Shown: piece by piece, positions 33,118-45,736 of the stretch | How positions within the stretch are numbered: position 1 is the first letter of the stretch | Layout of the letters: every line of letters begins with the position of its first letter | Source of the DNA: Gamsiella multidivaricata | Lineage: Eukaryota; Mortierellomycota; Mortierellomycetes; Mortierellales; Mortierellaceae | NCBI RefSeq assembly: GCF_025024155.1 | Contig: NW_026251765.1 | Span: 186,001-250,000, forward strand | Reading direction: 5' to 3' | DNA length: 64,000 nucleotides | Translations under genes and position numbers: made by a program | The notes under the pieces: model-generated | What the model saw: the letters and a program-made list of their open reading frames with translations, nothing else | Database searches by the model: none | What the model was told of the DNA's origin: nothing

Positions 33118-36100
33118 TTAGACAGGAATGGTCTTGCCAAGATCCTTGGGCATATACTGTGGGAACATCAACGGTCCCGCAATCAACATCACAAAGACCG
33201 CCAACAACAGCAGGAACAAGGTCCCATAGGTCCAAGCGACGAGACGACGTTGCGCACGCAACTTGGCCGAAAAGATCGGTGGCCGGATCTGTTTGCTCGG
33301 CCGCAGCCAGAACAGCATGGTCGAATGCCACCGGTCGATCCAGGGTACCAAACAGATCGGGAACAGCAGGAACAGGATGATATGGCCCATCAGGAAATCG
33401 CACGCAAACATCGACATCTCAATGATCTTGCACACGTACTCACGCAACGGCTGGGAAATCGCGTACATGCCCAGCCCACGTCCGTGCCACTTGCCCGTCC
33501 ACCAGGCTCGGTTCGTCTCGTCGTGTTTGAACTCGCGCGTCAGGAAGACTGCGGTCAAGACCTTGAACACAAATCGTTGTACTGCGATGGCCGCGATAAT
33601 TCCCAGAATCGCTTGTGAACCGTTCCACGACTCGAGCGCCCAAAGCGCCTCAAAGAAGCCGAGGAGTGACAACACTGCGACACCGTGCGCAATCGCTGCC
33701 ATGATCGACCCAAACTTTGCACAGCACATGTTCATCAAGGGTCCCAGGATCAGCGAGAGAGCGAAAAGCCCCGCCAATACCGTAGCATTGACCACAATAG
33801 GACCTAGGGCGAAAATGGCGACTCGGAGTAACCCACTTGTATACACAGCGCCACCCTGGTTGGTGACACCGCTGGGGAAGGACCGAACAAACATATAGCA
33901 GATCACACAGAGTATCGCCTGGAGCAACGGAAGCACGATCTCGGAGACGAAAATCACCGAGAAGTGGGCTTTGGGAATATCACCTCCGAGTTTCTCTGAG
34001 GGGTGGCCCAGTCGCTTGCGCTTGTATCCGGTGATTCGGGTTCGGAGGGTGCGGCAGTACGAGATCCAGGACGAGACATGTGTACGAGAGTTGCCGCGAG
34101 AGAGCCATCGCAGGAACTCGCGGTAGTCGAGCAAGAACTCTGTGAACGCGAACTGGTGGGGGTTGAAGATGAAGGGCGAGATCACCAAGGCCAGGACCGA
34201 GACCCAAAAGTAGATCAAGTGTGGCACCCACATCGTCATCGACGCAAAGATGAGCATCAGGAGCGTCCTCATTCCCAGATAGAGCGAAGGGCCAGCGAAT
34301 CTTGAGTACAGCAGCGTAAATGGCGTTCGCGTCGTCGCAAACCCACGACCGGTCCCGATGTACCGAGCGCCTCCGAACGACAAATTGGTCAAGATCGAGT
34401 TGGTGTAGATCTGTGTCACAAAGACCTCGAACAGGGGCGAGAGCGACATAAAGTGTTTCCCGAGACGGATCAGACTGCGGAGAAAGCCGCGTTCCATGAG
34501 TTCCTGCAGGAACAAGGGCAGGAAGGCGATGAAGAACACGATGAAGATGGACATGACACAGCGCTTGATCCAGTCGTACACAGGCACCAAGTTGACACAG
34601 TCGTCCTGTGTAACGTCCGCGCAGACCTCGACGGACGAAGCCATGGCTCCGATGAACAGCATGGAGATCATGAACAGTTGCACGGCGAGCATGATAAAGA
34701 TGTTGTTGATGTGGAATCCCGGATGGGCGTAATAGAACGTCAGGAAGCGATCGAGAGGTAACTGCGTTCCCAAGTAGTAGTACTCGCGTGACAGCATCTG
34801 CTCTCCCATGCCAGTGCCGATCTTAGTATTGAAGTTGAGGATGGAGCCAAAGCCGAGATCACGCCCCTTGCCGCACTGGTAATACTCCGTGTGCTTGATC
34901 CTTCCTCCGCGATTGAAGGCCGTCATTCCGGCATAGATATCCTCGTTCAAATGAAGACCCTTCTGAGCCTTGCTGACACCTAATAAAACAATGTGGAGTG
35001 TTCAATTAAAATTAGTCCCAAGTTTCGATTTTTGCAGGGAAAAAATAAAATAAAAAAAAATAACAACAACTCCAGAGTATCTTACCTCCACGGGTCGTCA
35101 TGAAAATGAAGTTGAGGAAATCTGGATGGCCGTAATGAAGCTTGCCTCCGATCTTGGCCATCATGCGCTGGGTCAGGGTACCGAATGTCTGTTCCTTTCC
35201 GGCGGCGACATCGCCGAGGACACCAATGTTCTCCGAGAAAATGTACTCGCGGGCTCCCACAATAGCGACTGGTTCAGGAACGTCCTTGGACGTGATCTGG
35301 GGCGAGTAGGGCGAGATTTGAGGCATATGCAGCTGCTCAAATTCCCCGAGAACATTACGGATCTTGAGCGCCTCCTCCAAATAGTTGTCCTGGTTCGCGT
35401 CCACCAATTGAACATATTCGCCGCGGGCAAAGATGATAGCATGGTTCTGGTTGTCGGACTTGCCGTCACCCAGGATCGGGTTACCAGGGAGTCGAATGCG
35501 GTAACGTGGTCGTCGCTTTCCGTCGGGCATGAGTTCACAGGTTCCGTCGATCAGAACCGAGTACACAACCGGGTCCTCTCCCTCAATCTCCGGTGGGCGC
35601 TCGTCCAAGTATGCGATCTGAAGCTGAGGGTAGGCGCGAAGCAAGAACTCGGCATTCTCGGCCTCCTCTTTGCTAAACTTTGTGAAGCGCTGCATCGACA
35701 CCACAAACTTGAACTTCTGCCGCGAGAGTCGGTCGAGTTCGCGCTCCAGGCGATCTCCATTGCCACCGAACTGTGCAACAATCTCGGGGTTTTCGATACG
35801 GTAGAGCAGCTTGATGGCCTTGGAGTAATTCATGAATCCAGATACGGTGCGGTACAGGGTCTGAGTACGGAGCGAAGCCCAAATACGTGTACGGAGCGTG
35901 TATTCGGGTGCCGCGGACTTGAATCCGATGCTGTAAAAGGGGAGGTCGTCATTGTTCTTGCCCGAGTCGCGATGGCTCTCCTTATCACCCTCGAAGCCAG
36001 ACAATCCAAATGCGCCTGCGCCCTCAAACATGGATGTTTCCTCAGCCAGAATCTTGGTGTCCCTGACAAAGTTATCCCACTCAACTGAGTGCAGCTGCTT

Positions 36101-39100
36101 GAGGTATTCCAAGAGTGTCACGCGTGTGTTCTGATCCTCCTCCCTGATAATCTCTCGGAGCGAAAGCAATGTCTTTTCAGAATAATGAGGGACCAGCACT
36201 GTGAACGTCGGCATCTCGTCGACGGGCACCGCCTCTGGAATAGGTGTCGACAGAGACTGGGCGAAAAAGTTGATGCGGCGCTCTGCCTCGGAACGATAGG
36301 GGTAGAACTCGGCCTTGATGGAAGAATCCTCCTGGGACACAAAGAACGTTGGCGCCTTGAGAGTCATTTTGGCTTCGTTTTCGGATGGGACCTGCTGGTA
36401 GAGCAAACGCTGGACATGCTCGATCGACAGCAGGTGCTCGCGGTACATCGAGATCACGATGGCATTCCAAACTTGAGAGCAAAGGACCTTGGGCTTGTAT
36501 TTGACGTCCATGTCGGCGGTGGCAAGCAGTTTTGCGTAGATGCGCTTGGGGAGACGTGAAAAGATGCTTCGCCACGGAGTCCAGACCGAGATACCGAGGC
36601 GGTAAGACAGGACGACGGAGAAGATGGTGTTCCAGATGACATACCAAAGATACGTATCGAGAAAGAAGAGGACCAGGTCGACCACAAACATGATCACCAC
36701 TGTGAACACGGGCATAATCGAACATAATGCGCCGCCCAGGTACTTGTCCCTGCAGTTGGGGATACGTTCGGCATACAGGGCCTTGAGAGGATCCCTGAAG
36801 GAACGGGCCAGGAAAAAGTACGATTCAACCAATTTGCAGCCAAAGACAAGCATCCAAAGAAAGATGGACAGCGCTCGATCAGATCCCTTGAGCCTCGGAA
36901 AGGAAGCAGTGAACGTTTGAGAAGCAAGGTTCTTGCGTGAGGTCTTGGAGCTCCCACCAAAGAGCTGGTTCGACGGAACGATGGCAAAGACGAGCGTCGT
37001 AATTACGGAGACGACAAAGTGGGCGATGCCGACAGCCTGGGAGGCTAAGCCAGTTCGGTTATACAGGCAAATGTATAGCGTGGGCGCGACATTCAAGATC
37101 AGGACGACGATGAGGATGATCAGCCGCTGGATGAGCATCGTCGTGTTCTGCCAGGTAAGGGGAATGAACATGAACTCGCAAAAGACTCCGAGGAGCATGA
37201 TCAAAGTCGCTATCGCGCCACCGAGCGCTACGATCGTCCACTGGACTCCTGACTCGCTCGCGTTCTCATCCGTGTAGAGAAAGGGCGTGTTGTAGGCGGT
37301 GAAGTACCAATACATGACGACGTGGATGATCCAGATGCGTGTAAAGTTGACAGCCAAGTGGAGCCAGGTCCGCTTCTCGGTGTATGTTTTGCGGAAGGAA
37401 GACTCCCAGTCGACATGACCCAAGGCGCCCCATCGCTTGGCAATGTGGATGTCGACAAGCCGTTTCCTGTCCTGGAGCCTGACACGCTCGATTCCCTCTG
37501 GGCTCCAGAATGCTTGGTTGATATCGTCGTAGCCGATGACAGAGTCGTGGTCGCGCTCTCGCTTGACGTACCGGTCTCCCTGGACTTCGTATCCTTGATC
37601 GCGAATGAACCGGTACAGAGGCGAGATCACGTCTCGGAGATACAGGCCCTCGGGAACGGGGTTGATCAGCTGCTGACACTCTGGTGAGAGGTAAAAATCC
37701 TCTGCGCATTTGTAAATGAAGCACAGACACTCGGGCAGGAATCGAATCTGGGAGGCCTCACCCCAGATCAAGAGATAAAGCGCCACCTGGCGTGCACGGT
37801 CGAAATGGGACATGTTGTTCATGCGCGCCTTCCAGTGCTCCTCCGCCATGGCCAGCGACTCGTGGGTCTCAATATCAACGGCGCCAGGCTGGGGCACCAT
37901 CGAGGCTAGGTTCACCCTCTTGTTCTTTCCTGGAGCTGAATGGTAGCCCATGTGGTCGTCCAGGTCCAGTTGAGCCGCAAAATACCACTTGCGATAGTTG
38001 GCGTTCTCTCCTCCAATGTAGTCTGCATGAATGGTCGTCAAAGCGAGTGCGGGGCTCATACGGGATGCCCTCGAGTCCAGCATTGTCATGAATGCGTCCA
38101 GCTGATTGCGCATGTTATCCTGTTGGAAACCAAACTTTCGCGTCAGGTCCAGCATGATGCCCTCGATTTCCTCCCGGGCCAAGGGGACACCCTTCTCGAT
38201 TGTCCATGCAGTGTATGGGTTGAATGGTGGCAGCTGCTGTTGGTCTGGGATGGGGTTATTGGGGGTCGAGGGTGGGTCATAGCGGTAGTGGTGTCCCGCG
38301 AGGGGGCTCTTCTTGTGTTCCAGCAGCGAGAGCAGCGCATCCGAGGATGGGGAGTAGCCTGTGTAGCGGCCGTCGTCGGGGCCTCTGAAGGGGCCAAAGA
38401 GATCGACGTCGGCTCCTGCGGTTGTGCTTGCGTTCGGGGACATGACGGCGTCAGAGCGCGAGTCGCTGAAAGTCTCCGAGTCGGATTCGGATGGCCCATC
38501 CCGCCGACCCTTACCCTTGTGGAGGACAGGATCGGTGCTGGGCGTCCTGCTGGAGTCGGCGAAGGATCGGACGTGGGGATGTCGCTCTGTCATGGTATTT
38601 GAGAGTGAAAGCGATGATGCTGATTAGTCGTCTGATATACAGATTTACAGATATGCAACCTGAATGATGAAATCGTTCACGAGCAGACAGGTGCGGGAAA
38701 TCCGCCCCAGCCAATGGGCGCGGGGGGGCTCATCAGAAATAGATCCCTAGTCCCCACCCCCCCTCCCTCCCTCCTGGGAACGACCGTTTTGTGCGAGCCA
38801 TGCTGGCATTGCACAACGTGTTGAAATAAACACTAAGGACACCATCAGGCACAGCACTCACCCTCGCTCAGTCCTGAATCTTGGTGGTGGAACAACGAGT
38901 TTTGCGACGACGACGAGCATATTGTGCCACAATGGTTGGGGATCCCATGGTGCGAGTACAGACTCTCGTCCTCAGAATCCTGTCCATTCAGTCCCGGTCC
39001 ATAGCCGTGATTGTTGAACTGGCTGCTAGAATTCAGTCTGTGGACTGTAGGGTGGAACGGATGTTGAGACTGCTGCTGCAGGTCGTGGAGCGGATATGAC

Positions 39101-39294
39101 ATGGATTGGGGGTATGGAGTATTCTCTGGAGGCCCCTGTTGGAAAGGGCTTTGATGGTCAGCGGGGCCCAGAAACCCTGGGTTAGGAAAGTATCCCTGGG
39201 GACGGGGTGGTAGCTGTGGCGCCTGTCGTTGTGGATATGGAGGCTCGCCTTGTTTCTGTATGGCCGGTGATGCAGAATGGCCAGTTGGGTCCAT
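33118..39294 (-). CDS. FKS1: beta-1,3-glucan synthase catalytic subunit FKS
   Basis: Exons on the minus strand: 39294-38862 (proposed first exon), 38619-35086, 34979-33118; all phases agree, about 1942 residues. Without the first exon, the ATG at 38593 gives 1789 residues. The protein has the FKS1 N-terminal domain (GFQQDNMRNQLDAFMTMLDSRASRMSPA, HADYIGGENANYRKWYFAAQ), an integral-membrane block, the large cytosolic glucan synthase domain (TVLVPHYSEKTLLSLREIIREED, DANQDNYLEEALKIRNVL), and after the last intron the invariant GVSKAQKGLHLNEDIYAGM and RIKHTEYYQCGKGRDLGF. About 16 membrane segments are visible. It polymerises UDP-glucose to the main wall glucan at the plasma membrane under Rho1 control. 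The extra exon is Pro/Gln/His-rich, similar in style to the Q/P-rich N-terminus of yeast Fks1, and has its own Kozak-like start behind a CT-rich leader. Confidence 0.93.
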
Positions 39295-39436
39295 GGTGTA
39301 GATGTCTATCGCCCACGACGAACGATGCGGCTTCAAGCGCGGGGGTCAGTGGGAGCTAGATCGAAGGGCTGGTATTGAGATGATGAGGCCAAAGCAAGAC
39401 GCGGAGCAAAAGCGCTAAGGAGGAGTAGAACGGAGA

Positions 39437-39498
39437 GAGAGAGAGAGAGAGAGAGAGAGGAAGAGGAGGAAGAGGAAGACGAGGAAGAAGAAGAAAGA
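39437..39498. repeat. GA-rich purine tract upstream of FKS1
   Basis: Twelve or so GA dinucleotides followed by GAAGAGGAGG-type purines, 145-200 bases upstream of the proposed FKS start; CT-rich on the FKS coding strand. Confidence 0.75.
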
Positions 39499-40629
39499 GG
39501 GACACGCGCAGGGCGGTGTGAGTAAAGGATAGATTGTGCTCGCAAGCAATCATCAGTGATGGGTTGATTCGATCCATGGGATATCAAGCGCGCCATGTTA
39601 CCTCTATGATATATTCTGGTGGTCTTTGCTGTGTCTTGTACACACAAACGGGTGTCAAGAAGAAGAAGATGAAGAAGGTGAAGAAGAGGAAGGTGGCAGA
39701 CAGGAGTATGGCTGGGCGCAGCGAGAGAGTGAGAGAGAGGGAGGGAGAGGGAGAGCGAGAGCGAGGTGTATGTATGTGTGTGTGTATGTGTGTATGTGTT
39801 GAATGTATGCTGGATGTTGCTGTGCTGGAGGTGGAGGCGGAGGTGGAGCGGTGGGTGTATGGGGCGGAAGGTACAGAGAGAATGCTGGGGGATGTCGTGA
39901 AGAGTGTATGTACGAACGCGTTGGATGTGGATGGAAATCACAGGGCGGAGGAGGAGGAGGAGGAGGAGGGGGAGGAGGAGGATGGAGGGAGAGGGCGCAT
40001 AAAGACGTGTAGTGCGATGGAGTTATCCGTGGCAGCAGCAAGCGGCAGCAGGTCGGTGACCAGGAGTGGAGTGAGTGGGGGAGCGAGAGGGAGAACGCGT
40101 GCAAAGGAGAAGAAAGAAGCAGCACTCTTTATCCCCCTCCCTCCCACTCTCACCCTCACTCTCATTCTCGCTCTCGCTCTCACCCCCACTCGCACTCCCA
40201 CTCGCTGCACTGCTTTGATGGTCCGACATGTAACCATGGGTGCCCAGGACCCTTCCATATTCCCCTAGAAAGAACAAACAGAACCTTGCTCTTGTGAACT
40301 GACACAGGGACCATTTGAGTTATCTGTGCGACATTTGATACCATGTAAATTTAGAGGCCACACACGATGGACGATGGACAATGGGCGGGGGGAGCATGCC
40401 GATGGAGGAAATCGACTGGCTACGGAACGCCGCCCCTGCGTGCGCATGCTAAGAATATCATCCTTCTTTTAGGGCTGTCGACCGATTTCTCTCTCCCTCG
40501 TGGGCACCCATCCACCCGCCTTCCACTTGAGTTTGTACATCCGTCTCTCTTCTTGCCCTTCTTTTTTTGTTCGTGTTCGCGGTGCTAGTCTGTCGATCTA
40601 TCTATAGTCAATTAGCAACTGCATCAAAC

Positions 40630-40961
40630 ATGTTCCACGCTGCGTACTCCTTGCGAAACAACCGCCAGGGCACAGGGGTCGATCGAACGGATGCCGATGC
40701 CGATAATGCAGTCGGTACACACGGGGCCCTTCACTCCTCCCCTCAGTTCCAGAGAAAAGCCAGCTTGGATCTCTCGAGAAAGCCTACGGCGCCATCCTGC
40801 GCGTTGTTTGACAAAAAGAATTTGTGAGCTGAATATTGGACAATGAAAGGGGAACTCGATTAATTCGATTATTGACCAACCTTGTTTTGAGCACGTTTAT
40901 TGCAGCGGCATTCTCCTTTGCTGCTGTGTTGACACTGCTTGAGGGACATACACGTTACATG
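40630..40961 (+). CDS. hypothetical small membrane protein, partial model
   Basis: An ATG at 40630 opens 64 codons ending at a GTGAGC donor (40823/40824). An acceptor at 40891 joins in phase to a hydrophobic segment (TFIAAAFSFAAVLTLLEGHTRYM) that ends at a GTATGT donor at 40962. A stronger acceptor eight bases further on (TTGCAG) would instead give a different frame and an early stop. The next exon could not be fixed, since a poly-C stretch and A-runs follow. No family recognised. This may be an artefact of low-complexity sequence. Confidence 0.25.
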
Positions 40962-41901
40962 GTATGTACATGCTATCCTCCCCCCCCCCCCCATGCTCCC
41001 CCCACAGAGACTACCCATCCATCGTGCTTGTGGAGTAAAAAAAAAAAAGAAAAAAAAAGATGAATCCTTTATTAGCTATCTTTAACCCAAGCCAGGGGTT
41101 AGGACAAAGCCATCTACGGCGCGCCATCATGTCTGGGGATAATAAAAAAAATGTGTATCAGATTAACCCCGCTGGGTTCTTTGTTACTCAAAGAGCAACC
41201 TCTTTCTTGTTCATGTGAGCAACAGCGGAAGGATTAAACTATCATTGAAGCTTGCGTAAAAAAATACGCCCACTTGGCCTTACGCCAGGGGGGGGAAAGA
41301 GACAAAACTGGGCGTAAATTTAGTGTATCCACACGATCGATCACCAAATATACAGGGCTAGCGGGCTGACCCTGAATGGACACACACTTTCCCTGGTATC
41401 CAGTGCCGGTGTGGAGGTAGAAATCACTCTATTTGCCCAACATGCTGCCTGCACATCTTGACATAGCTCAGAACAAGCGGGAGCATCATCTGCGTCATTT
41501 TCGGTTCATAAGTAAGTATGAGACGCAACTTTTATTCCCAGCCTTTTAAAAAGGATCAAAAGCCGGGTGTGGGGAAGTAGAAGGTTCCATCGAAGACTGA
41601 GTGGGCACAACCCGGAGCGTATCAGATCCTAGCCCCGACTTATCAGGACCGCGTCTTATCTGATTTCAATTCCTACTGGCGACCATATGTCGGAATGGAC
41701 CAACCTGACGCATGGTCCCTGACAACGCCATGGCAAAGCATCTGGACCCTTCCGTGATTTGTCTTGTTACCGTTTTGATGCAGGGAATCAAGACACACGC
41801 ACGTCCTTGTCCATTCCACTCCCAGCTCCACGCTATGATGACAGAGGGCCGAGCATGGGGCCATTGGAAGGTCCCTGGTCGTCCTTTTTAAATTTTACGG
41901 T

Positions 41902-41909
41902 ATAAATAA
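41902..41909 (+). promoter_or_regulatory. TATA box upstream of GAS1
   Basis: TATAAATA about 270 bases before the GAS1 ATG, followed by a CT-rich leader. This spacing suits a 5' UTR of some 240 bases. Confidence 0.5.
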
Positions 41910-42177
41910 TCTCTGTCAGCGTCTCACACCCATTTGCTCCATATCCTTCTAGACAACTTCCTGCTCCTTCACTCTCCGCTGGTTTATCCTTCCCTTTATT
42001 GCATCACTCTCTTTTATCTTTTAGCAAAGCGTGTGCGTGTTTGCTTATTTTGATTTGCTCCTGGTCGACATAGCAACGTCATTTGATTTAATTGATCCGG
42101 CTGTCCGCTTGGCCGCTCTCCACCTTCTTTCGTCTTTCCTGGCGCCGGGAATCCAACAAAACGATACTGCCGCCACC

Positions 42178-43807
42178 ATGGTCCGCCTCTCAACTCTTCC
42201 GACACTAGCTCTCGCTGCTGCCTGCAGCCTTGGTTCAGCCTGGGCCCTGAACCCAATCACAATCAAGGGCACAAAGTTCTTTGACTCTGTCTCAAAGAAC
42301 CAGTTCTTCATCAAGGGCGTCGCCTATCAGCCGCGAACGCTCTCCGAGGGCTTTACAGACCCTCTCTCAAATCCAGCGGACTGTCAGCGCGACTTTACTC
42401 TCATGAAGGACCTTGGCCTTAATACTATCCGTGTTTACCAGGTATATATGACGATTTGTGAACCAAGTGCCTGTGGAGGTGGTATTTCCCTCTTCTACCT
42501 CCTTTTCCTCGCTAACCGACTAAACAACGTCTTTGATCCTCACCCAGGTCGATTCATCTCTCAACCACGACGAGTGCATGAAAACATTGGAGGACGCTGG
42601 AATCTATCTCTTGGTTGACCTCACCACACCTCAGTACTCCATCGTTCGCAACAACCCGGAATACGACAATGACATCTGGAACAATACGCAGAATACAATC
42701 GATGCCTTCAAAGGCTACTCTAACACGCTCGGATTCTTTGTGGGTAATGAGGTCACTAACGATAACAAGACGACAGTTGCCAGTGCCTATGTCAAGGCAC
42801 TGCTGAGGGACGCCAAAAACTATATCAGCTCAACGGCGCCTCGTAAGATCCCAGTCGGATACGCCAACAATGATGACCCCGACATTCGCCTCCAGATCCA
42901 AGCCTACTTCAACTGTGGCGAAGATGAGGAGCGTCTCGATTTCTTTGGCATCAACCTGTACGAATGGTGTGGTGACCAAATGACTTACCAGACCTCAGGC
43001 TACGCCGAGCGCACAAAGGACATTGCCTCGTATTCCATTCCAGTCTTCCTGTCCGAGTTTGGTTGCAACCTTGTCACACCACGAACATTCCCTGAAGTGA
43101 AGTCGATCCTTGGACCAGATATGACCGGCAACTGGTCCGGTGGTATTGTCTATGAATGGTCGCAGGAAGCCAACAATTACGGCCTTGTTCAAGTCCAGCC
43201 GGACAACACGGTCACTATCCTGCCTGACTACACCAACCTGAAGAACGTTCTCGCACCATTGCACCCTGAAGGCGTCAACATGGACTCTTACAACGATAAT
43301 TTGCCAGAATCAACCTGTCCTGCCATTACCGCGGCTTGGGAGCCTAGCGAAAACCTGCCCCCGACACCATCTTCATCTGCTTGCGACTGCATGATGTCCT
43401 CCCTAAGCTGCGTTGCCTCCGACCAGGCTGTAGCGACGACGGAGAATTTGGGAACATTGCTCAACACGATCTGTGGTATGACATCGTGCGACGACATCAG
43501 CTCCAATGGCAAAACTGGCGTCTACGGCAAATACTCCTTCTGTAATCCCAGTCAGAAGTTGTCCTACATGTACAATACGTACTACGTTAATGTCGGCAAG
43601 AAGGCGGCCGCCACCTGTAGCTTCAATGGCATGGCCAAGTTGACGACCGCAACAAAGTCATCAGACCAAGGATGCTCATCTGTCAAGAACCCAGACACTG
43701 GATCGAGCCCAAAGACAGGAGGCCTTAGCACAGGAGCCGCGTTGAAGTATGACGGGGCCTTATTCAGTCTGGCAGTGGTTTTGGCGGCCTCTGTGCTGTG
43801 TCTGTAA
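42178..43807 (+). CDS. GAS1: GPI-anchored beta-1,3-glucanosyltransferase (GH72, X8 module)
   Basis: Two exons, 42178-42441 and 42548-43807 (phase 0), encode 507 residues. The start has a near-perfect Kozak context (GCCGCCACCATGG). Residues 1-23 form a signal peptide. The GH72 domain carries the acid/base E156 in FFVGNEVTND and the nucleophile E258 in FLSEFGCN, with the usual FFIKGVAYQP start. After about residue 365 comes a cysteine-rich X8/CBM43 module (CDCMMSSLSCVAS ... CSFNG). A Ser/Gly spacer and hydrophobic tail (FSLAVVLAASVLCL) mark a GPI attachment signal. The enzyme cleaves and religates beta-1,3-glucan chains in the wall, elongating the product of FKS, whose gene is head to head with it. 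Confidence 0.95.
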
Positions 43808-44897
43808 ACACGGTGTGCCGCAAATTGTATTTGTAATATCATGGCGACCAGCAACCCTGCGCCGTTTGTTTTCAAAGATTTGTTATATACATAGTTTTTG
43901 TACATAGGCCATAAATCTACTAATGAATGTACCGCGAGTATCCCATAAGCGCGTCTGATAATACGACCAGGTCAACAAGAAGAGGAGTTGCTGCCAGTCT
44001 TGTGTATCTCTTTTACAAAACGAAAAAAAAAAATAAAAAATAAAAAAAAAGTATGTACGGTAGATGTTCAACTCATTCATCCTAAGCTCGTTGTCATGTG
44101 GCACTGCGTATAATAAAACATGGAGCTAATCGCGTGCGTGCTCTGTTATAAAATGGGCTACGGATATGGTATTTGTGTGGATTAGGACGCTCTAACAGGG
44201 CTACAATTGTCTGCAAAACCTAAAAGGCGAGTGACTTGGTTTGCAGCATCCCGAAACCATTTTATGCCCATTCATTCGGGGAGCACTGATTCTTTCCTTT
44301 TTTTCAACCGAATCGCAAGCAAAATGGCACGTGATACTATCCCCCCTTTCTGTGCTATGCATCCAACCTACAGCGATGGATACACACAACACATCCATCT
44401 GGCAGGAGTGCGGTTGAAAGCTAGGAAATGGGGCCATCATGCAGGACATTACATTCTGGCTGATCGAGGATCAAGGATGATAGGATGATTAAGGATGGCG
44501 ATGTTATTATTTTCGATAAATTCAGCTGTACCGTTTACACGACTTACACGGCCTATGGAGTATTACGACAGGACAGGACCAGTTACTAGCGAGCGTCCCC
44601 TTCCGACAAGCATCAGGATTTTTGCTGGGCACGATACTGGTTGCAGGCTGCAAATAAGAGCCCATGGGGAGACTATGATCTAGCGATGTGCAAGCCAAGG
44701 TTTTGCATCTGCATACTGGAAGGGGACAGCAAGTCGGAACCCTACATCTTCAGAATCGCGCCAGTTCGACACCAGTTCAGGAGGGTGGTGATGGCGATCA
44801 AAAAGAACGGATGGGGCCTTTTTTTTTTTTTTTTTTTGACAGATGCAGACGAGACTAACACGAACGGCCTTCACTCTTACTCATCGCATCCATATAG
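43808..44897. other. intergenic and probable first-intron region of eS27
   Basis: Contains GAS1 3' UTR with A-runs near 44020-44050, a TATA-like box at 44147-44153 and possibly the very short first exon and long first intron of the eS27 gene. No other gene seen. Confidence 0.4.
44147..44153 (+). promoter_or_regulatory. TATA-like box, candidate eS27 promoter
   Basis: TATAAAA in GTTATAAAATGGG. The only ATG directly followed by GT in the upstream interval (ATG/GTATTT at 44166) lies just downstream, which is close for a TATA box. Confidence 0.25.
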
Positions 44898-45736
44898 TTG
44901 GCTGTTGATCTCTTGAACCCTTCTCACGCTCTTGAGCAGAAGACCCACAAGTTGAAGAGACTCGTGCAGTCTCCCAACTCTTACTTCATGGACGTGAAGT
45001 GCCCTGTAAGTCTCGAGGACGAAAGATACGAGAGCAGGATATGGCGGGACTTTTTGGATGTTCAGGGGGGGGGGAAAGCATTGCAACAGCTCAGTCCTCT
45101 CTCACGGCCTTGTAAAATAGCCAGGAATTACCAAGAGCATCAGAAGCATCAGGAATATCAGGGATATCAGGAACAATTGAGCAAGGCGTTATTCGCACTT
45201 TTTACAGCTTGCACATTGATATAGCTGCTTATAATCGATATTGGACTTTCCCGCGGCAAGCCTTAATTCAGCAAAGAAAAAATAGCAGGGGCATAGGGTA
45301 GAAAGGGTTATAGAACTCGGCTTTTATTCTTGTGCTGCAGCAACCATAGTGGATTTGGAGTTGGATTTCTTCAAAAATTCGCCGTCGATTACAGGATCAT
45401 ATGCTTTCTAAAGCTGTGCACCACCTAAAGGGACGATATTGACACATAGCTTGATTCTTTTTGACCTTCATTTTCATGCTTCACAGGGATGCGTCCAGAT
45501 CACCACCGTCTTCTCCCATGCCCAGACTGTTGTCATGTGCTCGAGCTGCGCCAACGTTCTTGCTCAGCCCACCGGTGGTATCACCCGCTTGACCGAGGGT
45601 AAGTACCAACTTGAGCACTCCAGGAGTGCTAATGTATATGTTTTGATTCACGTTTTGGATCATAATCGATGTCTGACATGATACTATCTGGGGGTTTTTT
45701 TTCCTAGGCTGCTCTTTCCGCCGCAAGCAGGCTTAA
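44898..45736 (+). CDS. RPS27: 40S ribosomal protein eS27 (first exon unresolved)
   Basis: Three coding exons are clear: 44898-45005, 45487-45598, 45708-45736, with consistent phases. They encode LAVDLLNPS..., [51 protein letters not shown] and a C-terminal GCSFRRKQA, which match eS27 along its length. The C4 zinc finger is intact (CPGC and CSSC). The second intron is 481 bases, long for this window. The start codon must lie in a tiny upstream exon, since exon 44898 begins after a TAG acceptor with a leucine codon. An ATG/GTATTT at 44166 would give Met-Leu-Ala-Val-Asp, at the cost of a 730-base intron. Role: small-subunit ribosomal protein. Confidence 0.93.

Larger units (their letters stand above)
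39295..42177. other. shared upstream region of FKS1 and GAS1
   Basis: About 2.9 kb between two head-to-head wall genes. Left part (39370-40150) is GA/GT/GGA-rich low-complexity DNA, including GGAGGAGG tracts near 39945-39985. The right part has a TATA box (41902-41909) for GAS1. A small hypothetical gene may lie at 40630-40961. Otherwise no coding signal. Confidence 0.5.

Noticed and set aside
39534..40268. Plus-strand frame of 244 residues with Glu/Arg/Gly-rich sequence
   Set aside because: Low-complexity GA/GT repeats in the FKS1 upstream region keep the frame open. No domain or splice support.
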